From Streptomyces sp. NRRL F-525 (lineage in GTDB: Bacteria; Actinomycetota; Actinomycetes; Streptomycetales; Streptomycetaceae): a DNA stretch of 64,000 bases. The notes under the pieces were generated by a model, which searched no databases, was not told the DNA's origin, and worked only from the letters and a program-made list of their open reading frames with translations. Each line of letters opens with the position of its first letter. The first letter of the stretch is position 1. The stretch is from positions 1-64,000 of the forward strand of contig NZ_JNXE01000003.1 of assembly GCF_000716605.1 (NCBI RefSeq). The letters run 5' to 3'. Below are positions 33,240 through 41,091 of the stretch, piece after piece. The position numbers and the translations under genes are program-made.

Positions 33240-36200
33240 CTACTGGCCGAAGCCGTAGGAGAACAGGTGGTCCGTGCCCGTCGAGCCCGTCACCGGCAGG
33301 GTGATCGACGCGACCTGTTTGGACGGGTCCAACGGGACCTTCGCGGCGAAGACGTAGGTCTTCACGCCGTCCCGGCCCCCGCTCCCGGTGTTCCGGTAGG
33401 CCGTCGTCGCGGCCGTCGTGTCACCCGGAAGCGGCTTGCTGGAACCGCCGTTGAGGGTCCAGTCCGGGAAGGCGACCGTCCCCTGCGAGGTGGTGCCGTC
33501 GGTGTAGGTGACGGTCACCGCGCCCGAGACGCCGCTGCCGTCGGTCGGCGCGTTGGTCGCCGTGCCGAGCAGACCCAGCGACGCACCCGACGTGCCGGCC
33601 GGCATCGAGATGGTCTGGCCGGCCATCTCCAGGTTGTCCAGCTGACCCGAAGTCACCGTCGGCCAGGTGTAGTTGATGCCGTCGACCGTGAGCGGCGAGC
33701 CGCTCGTGACGCCGGCGGCCGCCAACGCGTTCTGCGAGAAGGACCAGCCACCGCCGTCGAAGCCGCCCGAGAAGGTTACGCCGTCGGGATAGATGCCCTC
33801 GTTGGTGTTGTACGGCCAGAGCGCACCGGCCTTGGCCACGGCCACCCGGAGGGTCGCCCCGGACAGTGCCGCACCGGTGCCGTGCTCGGTGAGCGCGAAG
33901 GTGACCGGGAACAGGCCCTCGTCCGCGCCCGCTGTCACCTTGACCTTCGCCTCGGCGCTGCCCGCGGCGGGCACCGTCAGCGAACCGGACGCCGCGTCCA
34001 ACGTGACGCCGGCGGGAGCCGTCGCCTTCCAGTCGACCGTGACGGCCGCACTGCCGAGGTTGGTCAGGTCGAGCGTGCCGTCACCGGCCGAACCCGGCTG
34101 GAGCACAAGGCCGTTGGCGGGACCGGTAGCGGCCAGCACCCGGCCGCCGCCCGTGGTGTCCGAGGGCGGAGCCGCCGAAGGGCCTGACGCCCAGGCCGTG
34201 TTGGGCTGCGTGCCGAGTGTGAAGTCGAGCGTGCCCGCGCCCTGGAACTTCTGGTAGGTGAGCCAAGAGGCGTTCCACGCCTTGCCGTTGACGCCGAGCG
34301 ACTGCACGTACGGCGCGTCGGGCGCGGCCTGCGGCGCGTTGATCCGCACCGTCTTTCCGCTGCCGAAGGTCACCTTGGCCGCCGGGAACGCCGGGCTGCC
34401 GAGCGCGAGGGTGTCCGTGCCCGGGGTCTCCGGGTACATGCCGAGCTCGGACCAGACGTACCAGGAGCTCATCGCGCCGAGGTCGTCGTTGCCGAACGAG
34501 CCGACCGGGGCGTTGAAGTACAGCTTCTGCTGCGCCTCGCGGACGGCCGCCTGCGTCTTCCAGGGCTGGCCGGTGTAGTCGTACTCCCAGGGGATCTCGA
34601 CGCTGGGCTCGTTGCTCAGGTCGGCGTCGGTGTTGCCGGGGGCGGTGATGTCGTCGAGCAGGCTGTCCAGGTAGGACGAGTACGCCTTGGTGCCGCCGCG
34701 GGCCTGGATGAGCTGTTGCAGGTTGAAGGGGACCATCGGCGTGTACTGCGCGGAGGTGCCCTCGACGAAGCCGTTGGAGGTGCCGGGGGTGAACCCGCCC
34801 GCGAACTGGCCGTCCTTGTTCTTGGCCTGCATGTAACCGGTCTGCGGGTTGAAGACGTTCATCCAGTCCTGGGCGCGGGTGGCGAACTTCTCGTAAACGG
34901 CCGTCTTACCAAGCGACTTGGCGAAGGAGGCGAGGGCGTAGTCGGCGGAGTCGTACTCCAGCTGCGTGGAGACGGGGCCGTAGAAGTTGCAGCAGTTGTA
35001 GTCGTTCTCGTCGAGCGGGAGGTAGCCCTTCGCGTCCCGGACCGACTCGCCGGGGCGGTCGTTGTTCGGGACGGTGGCCTCGTGCTGGAGGGCGGCGAGG
35101 GCCTTGTCGGTGTCGAAGCCCGTCGCGCCGAAGGCGTACGCGTCGGCGATGATGCCGGCGGCCGGGTCGCCGACCATGACGTAGCTCTCGCCGTTGTTCG
35201 AGGCCCACTTGGGCAACAGACCTGTCTGGTCATAGCCGTTGAGCATCGAGGTGACGACGTCGGAGGCGACCTTGGGTTCGGCCATCGCCATCAGCTGGGT
35301 CTGGGAGCGATAGGTGTCCCAGCCGGAGTAGTTGGCGTACTGGGCCTTCTGCCCCTTGGCCAGTTTGTGGACCTGGTTGTCCATGCCCATGTACTGGCCG
35401 TCGTCGTCCGAGAAGACGTTGGGGTGCAGCAGCGCGTGGTAGAGCGCGGTGTAGAACTGCGTCTGCTGGTCGGCGGACCCGCCGCCCACCTGGATCTTGT
35501 TCAGTACGGCGTTCCAGGCGTCGTGGTTGGACCGTTCCACGGCGCCGACGTTCCAGTTCTTGATCTCGGTGGCGAGGTTGTTCGCGGCCCCCGCGTCACT
35601 CGTGTACGAGACGCCGACCTTCGCGCTCACCGTGGGGTTCGCGGTGGTGTCGAAGGTGAGGTACATGCCGTTCGCGCCGGTCGTGGGCGGCAGGGCGGCC
35701 TTGCTCGTGGCGGACGACCGGGACGTGGCGGACGACGTGGACCCGGCACTGGCGCCGGGCGCCGGCGAGGACGTACCGGAGGCCTTACCGGACGCCTTGC
35801 CCGTTGGACCGGTCCCGTGGATCGTCGGGGCCGGCTTCGCCGGGACGGTGAAGTGCTTCTCCTTCAGCGGCGCGGACTTGGTCGTCTGCGGGGCGAGTTG
35901 GGCCTTGCCGGCCTTCAGCGACTTCGCGTCGGGGTTGATGGTGCCGCCGACCCAGGTGCCGCTCGCGGTGAACGGCTGGTCGAACTTGATGTCGAAGTGC
36001 AGCGTGTACCTGTTGCTCGCGCCGCAGAAGTGCCCGCTGTCGATCGCCCCGCTGATCTCCTTGTCGCTGATCACCTGGACGCGGGTCCCGTCCACCTGGG
36101 TCGCGCCGCCGCTCAACTTGAAGAGCAGGTTGGCCTGTTGACCCGTCGGGAAGGTGAAGGCGCCGAGCCCGGCGCGGGTCGTGTCGGTCAGCTCGGTCCT

Positions 36201-36689
36201 GACGCCGTTCGCGTCGGTGACCTTGTAGCTCCCGATGCCGGCCTGCTCGTCGGCGTGGCTGAAACCGACGGACGTACTGCCGAGGTCGCCCGAAAGCGAA
36301 CCGGTCACCGGCAGGATCGGCAGGTCGCCCGCCACGGGACAACCGGGTCCCGACACGTGGGTGAGGCTGAAGCCGGAGAGCTTGGTGGCGTTGTACTCGT
36401 AGCCGCCGCCGTCAGGGCGGTTGGGCGTCGTGTCCGGCCCCCACTGCACCATGCCGGCTGGCATGTCCGGGCCGGGAAAGGTGTCCACCGCTCCGGAGGT
36501 GCCGATGAGCGGGTTGACGAGGGACGCGGGGTCCGTCACGAGCGCCGGTGTCGCGGTGCCCGCGGCCTGGGCGGCGCTGCCGATCGCCGTGAGCGGAAGG
36601 GCGGTCAGGCCCAACACGCAGACCAGGGCGAGGCGTTGACGGAATCTGTTGCGGTCACGTGGCACGGCTGAACGTCGGGGTCTCACCAT
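33240..36689 (-). CDS. Secreted GH92 alpha-mannosidase
   Basis: An 1149-residue exported exo-alpha-mannosidase candidate. After the signal peptide (~1-42) the GH92 N-terminal beta-domain begins at VNPLIGT and contains GGGYEYNATKLSGFSLTHVSGPGC. The (alpha/alpha)6 catalytic domain carries FYTALYHALLHPNVFSDDDGQYMGMD, YSGWDTYRSQ, NYCC-like NCCNFYGPVS, and GNDDLGAMSSWYVWSELGMYPETPGTD with the catalytic acids. The final ~300 residues form NEW3-like beta-domains. Unusual is an Ala/Ser/Thr/Gly/Pro-rich insert at ~285-345 inside the N-terminal domain; part of it is encoded by a palindrome copy (35804-35815). A LacI-type operator-like sequence lies upstream. Confidence 0.92.
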   Translation of the reverse strand: MVRPRRSAVPRDRNRFRQRLALVCVLGLTALPLTAIGSAAQAAGTATPALVTDPASLVNPLIGTSGAVDTFPGPDMPAGMVQWGPDTTPNRPDGGGYEYNATKLSGFSLTHVSGPGCPVAGDLPILPVTGSLSGDLGSTSVGFSHADEQAGIGSYKVTDANGVRTELTDTTRAGLGAFTFPTGQQANLLFKLSGGATQVDGTRVQVISDKEISGAIDSGHFCGASNRYTLHFDIKFDQPFTASGTWVGGTINPDAKSLKAGKAQLAPQTTKSAPLKEKHFTVPAKPAPTIHGTGPTGKASGKASGTSSPAPGASAGSTSSATSRSSATSKAALPPTTGANGMYLTFDTTANPTVSAKVGVSYTSDAGAANNLATEIKNWNVGAVERSNHDAWNAVLNKIQVGGGSADQQTQFYTALYHALLHPNVFSDDDGQYMGMDNQVHKLAKGQKAQYANYSGWDTYRSQTQLMAMAEPKVASDVVTSMLNGYDQTGLLPKWASNNGESYVMVGDPAAGIIADAYAFGATGFDTDKALAALQHEATVPNNDRPGESVRDAKGYLPLDENDYNCCNFYGPVSTQLEYDSADYALASFAKSLGKTAVYEKFATRAQDWMNVFNPQTGYMQAKNKDGQFAGGFTPGTSNGFVEGTSAQYTPMVPFNLQQLIQARGGTKAYSSYLDSLLDDITAPGNTDADLSNEPSVEIPWEYDYTGQPWKTQAAVREAQQKLYFNAPVGSFGNDDLGAMSSWYVWSELGMYPETPGTDTLALGSPAFPAAKVTFGSGKTVRINAPQAAPDAPYVQSLGVNGKAWNASWLTYQKFQGAGTLDFTLGTQPNTAWASGPSAAPPSDTTGGGRVLAATGPANGLVLQPGSAGDGTLDLTNLGSAAVTVDWKATAPAGVTLDAASGSLTVPAAGSAEAKVKVTAGADEGLFPVTFALTEHGTGAALSGATLRVAVAKAGALWPYNTNEGIYPDGVTFSGGFDGGGWSFSQNALAAAGVTSGSPLTVDGINYTWPTVTSGQLDNLEMAGQTISMPAGTSGASLGLLGTATNAPTDGSGVSGAVTVTYTDGTTSQGTVAFPDWTLNGGSSKPLPGDTTAATTAYRNTGSGGRDGVKTYVFAAKVPLDPSKQVASITLPVTGSTGTDHLFSYGFGQ

Positions 36690-36793
36690 CGGTCGCCTCC
36701 GCAGCGGTTCGTGCTTCGCAGATCAGGTGGCGGCGCACCGGAGAACACCGGAACGCCGGCGACAGGCAACAGTTCCTGGTCGCTCCCACGGCC

Positions 36794-36807
36794 TGACAAC
36801 GTTGCCA
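36794..36807. promoter_or_regulatory. LacI-type operator-like TGACAACGTTGCCA
   Basis: One mismatch from the perfect palindrome TGACAACGTTGTCA with central CG, 105 bases upstream of the GH92 start. It looks like a LacI-family glycoside operator; the repressor would be encoded elsewhere. Confidence 0.5.
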
Positions 36808-37022
36808 ATGCACGAGTGTCGAGTGAAACGGGTGTGTTGATGGTGTGTCAACGAGGCGAGCGGGGGTTTCTGGGGGCGGAGTTCTTGAACGGGCGGGGCT
36901 GGGGACCGCGGGTGCGCGGGGTGCGCGTGACGTCGACGGCCTCGACGCAGGGGGCTGCGGGCGGGACCGGTAAGGAGTCCCACGCCCAAGCGGACTCACT
37001 GAACCTGGCTGGTCCGACGGGT

Positions 37023-37034
37023 GGAACGGTCCAA
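37023..37034. promoter_or_regulatory. GGAACGGTCCAA palindrome core copy
   Basis: Exact core on the minus strand (TTGGACCGTTCC) in the noncoding GH92/GH18 gap. It is the last copy before a 22-kb stretch with none. Confidence 0.45.
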
Positions 37035-37315
37035 GCAGCCCCGAACCCGGTCGGTGCTTCGGCGCGGGCCCGAGCCGTCGAGGACGTACCCCCGCACCAC
37101 CCCTGCGCGAGACCGGCCAGGAGCCGAGCCGACCGAGCAGACCGCGCCGAACCCCCGGAGTCTTTGCGGGAGTTTTAGCTCCCGAACAAGGCGCCTTTCA
37201 TGTCACGACGACGAGCGCACGCCTGCGGGCTAGCCCGCGAGCCGGACATGGGCAGACAGTCGCTACGACCGTTCCCCTGACCGGAGTTGACGCGACCCGA
37301 CCCGACCGGACCAAG

Positions 37316-37367
37316 TTGGTCTAGTCCTCTTGACGGAGGGCTCCACGAGATGTTTGGTATGTACCAA
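37316..37367. promoter_or_regulatory. DasR-like boxes upstream of GH18 gene
   Basis: TTGGTCTAGTCC (37316-37327) is close to the DasR element, and TTGGTATGTACCAA (37354-37367) is a perfect palindrome sharing TTGGTATGTACC with the GH19 promoter boxes at 22396. Both lie within 105 bases of the GH18 start. They suggest shared chitin or N-acetylglucosamine control of two chitinases 15 kb apart. Confidence 0.72.
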
Positions 37368-37418
37368 TATCCCGAGCACCCCCTCACCCCCAGCGGGCAC
37401 CCCGAAAGGGGAACTGTC

Positions 37419-39128
37419 ATGCGCCTGGCAAGATTCGCGGCCACCGTGTCCGCCCTCGCGCTCGCGGCGACCGGCGTCACCATCGCCCTGGCCCCCACGA
37501 GCAGCGCGGCGGCAAGCAGCGTCTACTCCGTGGCCCCCTACGTGGACATGTCGAACAGTCAGGAAGGACTGCTCGACACCGCCATCACCGGACACAAGCT
37601 CAAGGCCTACACCGCCGCCTTCGTACTCGGCGTGGGCTGCAACCAGATCTGGGGCGACACGCTCCCGATCGGCAACGACTCCTACACCGACCCTTTGATC
37701 GCCAAGGCCAAGTCCGAAGGCGCGTCGGTCATCGTCTCCTCCGGAGGAGCCAGCGGCGAACCGCTCGCCTGGACCTGCTCGACCCAGAGCAGCATCGACG
37801 CCGGCTACCAGGCCATCATCAACGACTACGGCGTCACCCAGCTCGACTTCGACATCGAGGGCGCCGCCATCGCGGACACCGCGGCCGCGGCCCGCCAGAT
37901 GCAGGCGATGAAGGACCTCAAGGCGTCCAACCCCAACCTCCAGTTCTCCATGACCCTGCCCGTGTTGACCAGCGGGCTGACCGGCGACGGCGTCAACATC
38001 CTCAAGGCCGCCAAGAACGCGGGCATCAAGATCGACGTGGTCAACATCATGGCCATGGACTACTACGCCGGCACCGGCACCGAGATGGGCCAGGGCGCGG
38101 TCTCCGCGGCCAAGGCCACGCTGGCGCAGATGCAGTCCGTCGACTCCGGTTACACCTACGCCAACCTCGGCATCACCCCGATGATCGGCAAGAACGACGA
38201 CGGTTCCACCTTCACGCTGGCGGACGCCCAGACCGTGGAGAGCTTCGCCGCGCAGAACAGTATCGGGCGGCTGGCCTTCTGGGCCATCACCCGCGACCAG
38301 GCGTGCGGCGGAAGCGCCAACTCCCTTCCCACGTGCAGCGAGATCAGCCAGAGCAGCCTCGCGTTCACCGACGCGTTCGTGCCCTACGAGGGCAGTTCGG
38401 GCGGCGGCGGTGGAGGCACCACCAGCGACTTCTCCGTGTCCCTGTCCCCGGGTTCGGCCTCGGTCACCCAGGGCGGTTCGGCAACCGCGGCCGTGTCTAC
38501 GGCAGTCACCTCCGGCAGCGCCGAGTCCGTCAGCCTCGCCGCCTCTGGCGCACCGTCCGGCGTCAGTGTCTCCTTCAGCCCCAACTCCGTCACCTCCGGC
38601 GGCAGTTCGACACTGACGGCGACGGTCGGATCGTCGGTGGCGGCGGGCACGTACCCGATCACCGTCACCGGTACGGCCGCGACGGGCAGCCACAGTGCGA
38701 CGTACACCCTCACGGTCACGACCACGGGAGGCGGTGGCGGAGGCGGCGGGTCACTGACCAACGCGGGCTTCGAGACCGGCAGTTTGAGCCCGTGGACCTG
38801 CACGGGCGGCAGCGCGGTGGTCTCCACCCCGGTGCACAGCGGCAGCCACAGCCTCCAGGTCACGCCGAGCGCGAGCAGCACCGGCGAGTGCGACCAGAAC
38901 GTCACCCTGTCCCCCAACACCAGCTACACGCTGACCTCCTGGGTCCAGGGGCCGTACGCCTACATCGGAGTCACCGGCGGCGCCTCCGCGAGCACCTGGT
39001 CGAACAGCTCCACCTGGAACCAGCTCAAGGTCACCTTCACCACCGGAAGCAGCGGAGCGGTCACGGTCTTCGTACACGGCTGGTACGGCCAATCCGCCGT
39101 CACAGCCGACGACTTCACCCTCGGCTGA
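37419..39128 (+). CDS. Secreted GH18 chitinase with Ig-like and CBM domains
   Basis: 569 residues. The signal peptide is at ~1-31. The GH18 barrel (~35-330) has the catalytic motif LDFDIEG with Asp143, Asp145 and general acid Glu147, and MAMDYYAG as the later strand. A Gly-rich linker (~336-342) leads to an Ig/BACON-like domain (DFSVSLSPGSASVTQGGSATAAVSTAV...), a second Gly linker, and a C-terminal CBM4/9-like module (LTNAGFETGSLSPWTCTGGSAVVST...). AAAGGGG precedes ATG 37419. It probably acts with the GH19 enzyme on crystalline chitin. Confidence 0.93.
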   Translation: MRLARFAATVSALALAATGVTIALAPTSSAAASSVYSVAPYVDMSNSQEGLLDTAITGHKLKAYTAAFVLGVGCNQIWGDTLPIGNDSYTDPLIAKAKSEGASVIVSSGGASGEPLAWTCSTQSSIDAGYQAIINDYGVTQLDFDIEGAAIADTAAAARQMQAMKDLKASNPNLQFSMTLPVLTSGLTGDGVNILKAAKNAGIKIDVVNIMAMDYYAGTGTEMGQGAVSAAKATLAQMQSVDSGYTYANLGITPMIGKNDDGSTFTLADAQTVESFAAQNSIGRLAFWAITRDQACGGSANSLPTCSEISQSSLAFTDAFVPYEGSSGGGGGGTTSDFSVSLSPGSASVTQGGSATAAVSTAVTSGSAESVSLAASGAPSGVSVSFSPNSVTSGGSSTLTATVGSSVAAGTYPITVTGTAATGSHSATYTLTVTTTGGGGGGGGSLTNAGFETGSLSPWTCTGGSAVVSTPVHSGSHSLQVTPSASSTGECDQNVTLSPNTSYTLTSWVQGPYAYIGVTGGASASTWSNSSTWNQLKVTFTTGSSGAVTVFVHGWYGQSAVTADDFTLG

Positions 39129-39173
39129 GCAAACCCGCACGACCAGACATGTGTTGACGCTACGTCACCAAGG

Positions 39174-39207
39174 CGCCGTGGCTGGGCAGTTGTGCCCAGC
39201 CACGGCG
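39174..39207. terminator. Bidirectional terminator
   Basis: A perfect 15-base stem (39174-39188 / 39193-39207, CGCCGTGGCTGGGCA) with a GTTG loop. It sits 45 bases after the GH18 stop and 20 bases before the MFS stop on the other strand. Confidence 0.88.
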
Positions 39208-39227
39208 TCGGTCCGTCCCTACGCCGG

Positions 39228-40934
39228 TCAGGCCTCGCTCCCGGCCAGCGCGGCCAGTTCGCGGTCGACGGCGTCCTGGTGGGCCTGGGCGTCCTCGCGG
39301 GCCTTCTTCGGGCTCCAGCGGCCGGCCATCACGAACACGAAGGGCAGGAACAGGACTTGCCCGCCCACGCAGATCCACCACCAGGTGCGCCACTCCCCGG
39401 GACCGTCCTTCGCGGCCTTCTGCACCTTCGGCCCGTACTCCTTGAGCACCTTGAGCTGCGGCTGCGCCTTCTGTACGACGGCCAGGTCGGCGGGGCCGAC
39501 TTCCTTGACCGCCTGGGCCGCCAGAGCGGGAGGCGTCGTCGTCGGCGTGTACTTGCCCAGCTCGGCGAAGAGTTGGGGATGGGCGTCGACGATGGCGAGG
39601 GCCGGAGCGGCCTGCTTCGTCGCCGCCGCCACCTCGGCGCCGTGCTCGACGAGCGGGGTGACCGAGGTGACCAGCACCGGGATGAAGGCCGCCGACACGG
39701 CGACCACGATCCGTACCGTCCAGCCCCAGACCGCGAGCCCCGCGGCGGTCGCCGCCGGGTTCCGCTTCTCCACGGTCTCGGTGAAGCTCGCCATCCACGG
39801 CGCGTAGGCGACGCCGCTGAACACACCGATCGCGACGAACAGCCAGGCGAAGGTGTAGTAGTCGGTCGTCGCGTGGGTGGCCAGGGAGGCGAAGACCGCC
39901 GTGGCCACGATCGCGCCGATCCCACCGACGATCATGAACGGCTTGCGCACCAGCAGCCGGTCCGAGAGCAGTCCGGCCACGATCAGCGCGAGGGCGTTCG
40001 CGGCCCAGTACCAGTTGGCCAGACCGTTGGTGCGCTGCTCGCTGTAGCCGAAGGTGGTCGAGAAGTAGACGACGAAGTTGCCGACCGCGGCGTAGTACAG
40101 GAGCAGGAAGACCGCGATCGCGAAGGCGGAGCCGAGGATGTCCAGGCGCAGCATCTGCCGCCACTCCCCGCGCCGTACCGCCTCCGTGTCGAGACCCTTG
40201 GCGCGGGCCTCGACCAGGGCCCGGTCGCGCAGGCTCACCATGATCTGGTCGCGCAGCCCCGGCGCCAGCTCGCGCAGGGCGAACAGAGCGACGACGAACA
40301 CGATCAGCCCGGCGGCCCCGGAGTAACGCACCTCGTCCTCCCAGGTGGAGGAGGAGAGCGTGCTGCTGGTCACCGAGGTGACGACCAGGCTGCCGATGAC
40401 CGGGCCCATCGTCCAGTAGCCCATCGCGGTGGCCCGGCCGAGCTGGGGTGAGAAGTCCCGTATCAGCGCCGGGGTCGCGACCAGCACGATGCCCTCGATG
40501 AAGCTCACGACCGCGAACAGCACCAAGTACGTCGTCTTGTCACCGGCGTTGGGCAGCCCGAAGAAGACGAGGAGCGCGGCGACGAGCAGGCCGTAGACGA
40601 CGAGGTTCGCGCGCCCCCAGCGGTCCGCGAGGCCGGCCACGAGGGAGGCGAAGGCGCCGACCGCGTTGCCGACGACGGAGACCCACACGAAGTAGCGGTA
40701 GGTCATGTCGAAGTGCGTGATGATCGACGTCGCCACCGCGTACTGGATGTAGAGCATGTAGTAGAGCACGACGGTCGTGACCACCACGATCGCCAGATAC
40801 GACATGCGCCGCCCGGTGGCCGGATACGCCGCCAGGTCTCGGCGGTACAGCCGGGCGAACGAGCCGCGAGCACCGGCGCCGGGCGCGTCGGCACCGGGGC
40901 CTCGTGTGTCGAATGGTGCGGAGGCGGAGGGCAT
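39228..40934 (-). CDS. MFS transporter with periplasmic-side insert
   Basis: A 568-residue major facilitator with about 12 membrane segments. The signature loop VAGLADRWGRANLVVYG lies between TM2 and TM3, and FSPQLGRATAMGYWTMGP is in TM5. An unusual ~110-residue hydrophilic segment between the last two membrane helices (LVEHGAEVAAATKQAAPALAIVDAHPQLFAELGKYTP... to GEWRTWWW) is probably outside the membrane. Substrate unknown; the fold resembles organic-acid or metabolite:H+ symporters. The gene follows the ricin-domain protein on the same strand but has its own palindromic promoter element. Confidence 0.85.
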   Translation of the reverse strand: MPSASAPFDTRGPGADAPGAGARGSFARLYRRDLAAYPATGRRMSYLAIVVVTTVVLYYMLYIQYAVATSIITHFDMTYRYFVWVSVVGNAVGAFASLVAGLADRWGRANLVVYGLLVAALLVFFGLPNAGDKTTYLVLFAVVSFIEGIVLVATPALIRDFSPQLGRATAMGYWTMGPVIGSLVVTSVTSSTLSSSTWEDEVRYSGAAGLIVFVVALFALRELAPGLRDQIMVSLRDRALVEARAKGLDTEAVRRGEWRQMLRLDILGSAFAIAVFLLLYYAAVGNFVVYFSTTFGYSEQRTNGLANWYWAANALALIVAGLLSDRLLVRKPFMIVGGIGAIVATAVFASLATHATTDYYTFAWLFVAIGVFSGVAYAPWMASFTETVEKRNPAATAAGLAVWGWTVRIVVAVSAAFIPVLVTSVTPLVEHGAEVAAATKQAAPALAIVDAHPQLFAELGKYTPTTTPPALAAQAVKEVGPADLAVVQKAQPQLKVLKEYGPKVQKAAKDGPGEWRTWWWICVGGQVLFLPFVFVMAGRWSPKKAREDAQAHQDAVDRELAALAGSEA

Positions 40935-41009
40935 ACGGCTCCCTTTGGAACGGCCGGGGACAGAGGGGGCGGCGGGAGGTGGGGCTCCTTCCGTTCGAGC
41001 GGAGGCTAG

Positions 41010-41025
41010 TACCGACTAGTCGGTA
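41010..41025. promoter_or_regulatory. Perfect palindrome TACCGACTAGTCGGTA
   Basis: A 16-base perfect inverted repeat 76-91 bases upstream of the MFS start, embedded in an A+T-richer stretch. Typical of a TetR-family operator; no TetR gene is adjacent. Confidence 0.65.
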
Positions 41026-41091
41026 TGACTAGATGCGCGACACGACTTCGTGCGCCGCGCGTTCACCGAGGTCGGGTGCCACGCGGGTGGA

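Larger units (their letters stand above)
36690..37418. other. Large intergenic region between GH92 and GH18 genes
   Basis: About 730 bases with no supported gene. It contains a LacI-like operator (36794), one window palindrome (37023), a GCGGGCTAGCCCGC palindrome (37225-37238), and two DasR-like boxes (37316, 37354). Open frames here have no recognisable protein and atypical codon use. Both flanking genes are divergent, so this is a double promoter region. Confidence 0.6.

Noticed and set aside
33319..33332. TTGGACGGGTCCAA in the GH92 gene as a palindrome copy
   Set aside because: One mismatch breaks the core, and the protein sequence LDPSK explains it with ordinary codons.
36711..37178. 155-residue frame in the GH92/GH18 gap
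   Set aside because: No recognisable domain, no ribosome site, and it covers several promoter elements of the divergent genes.
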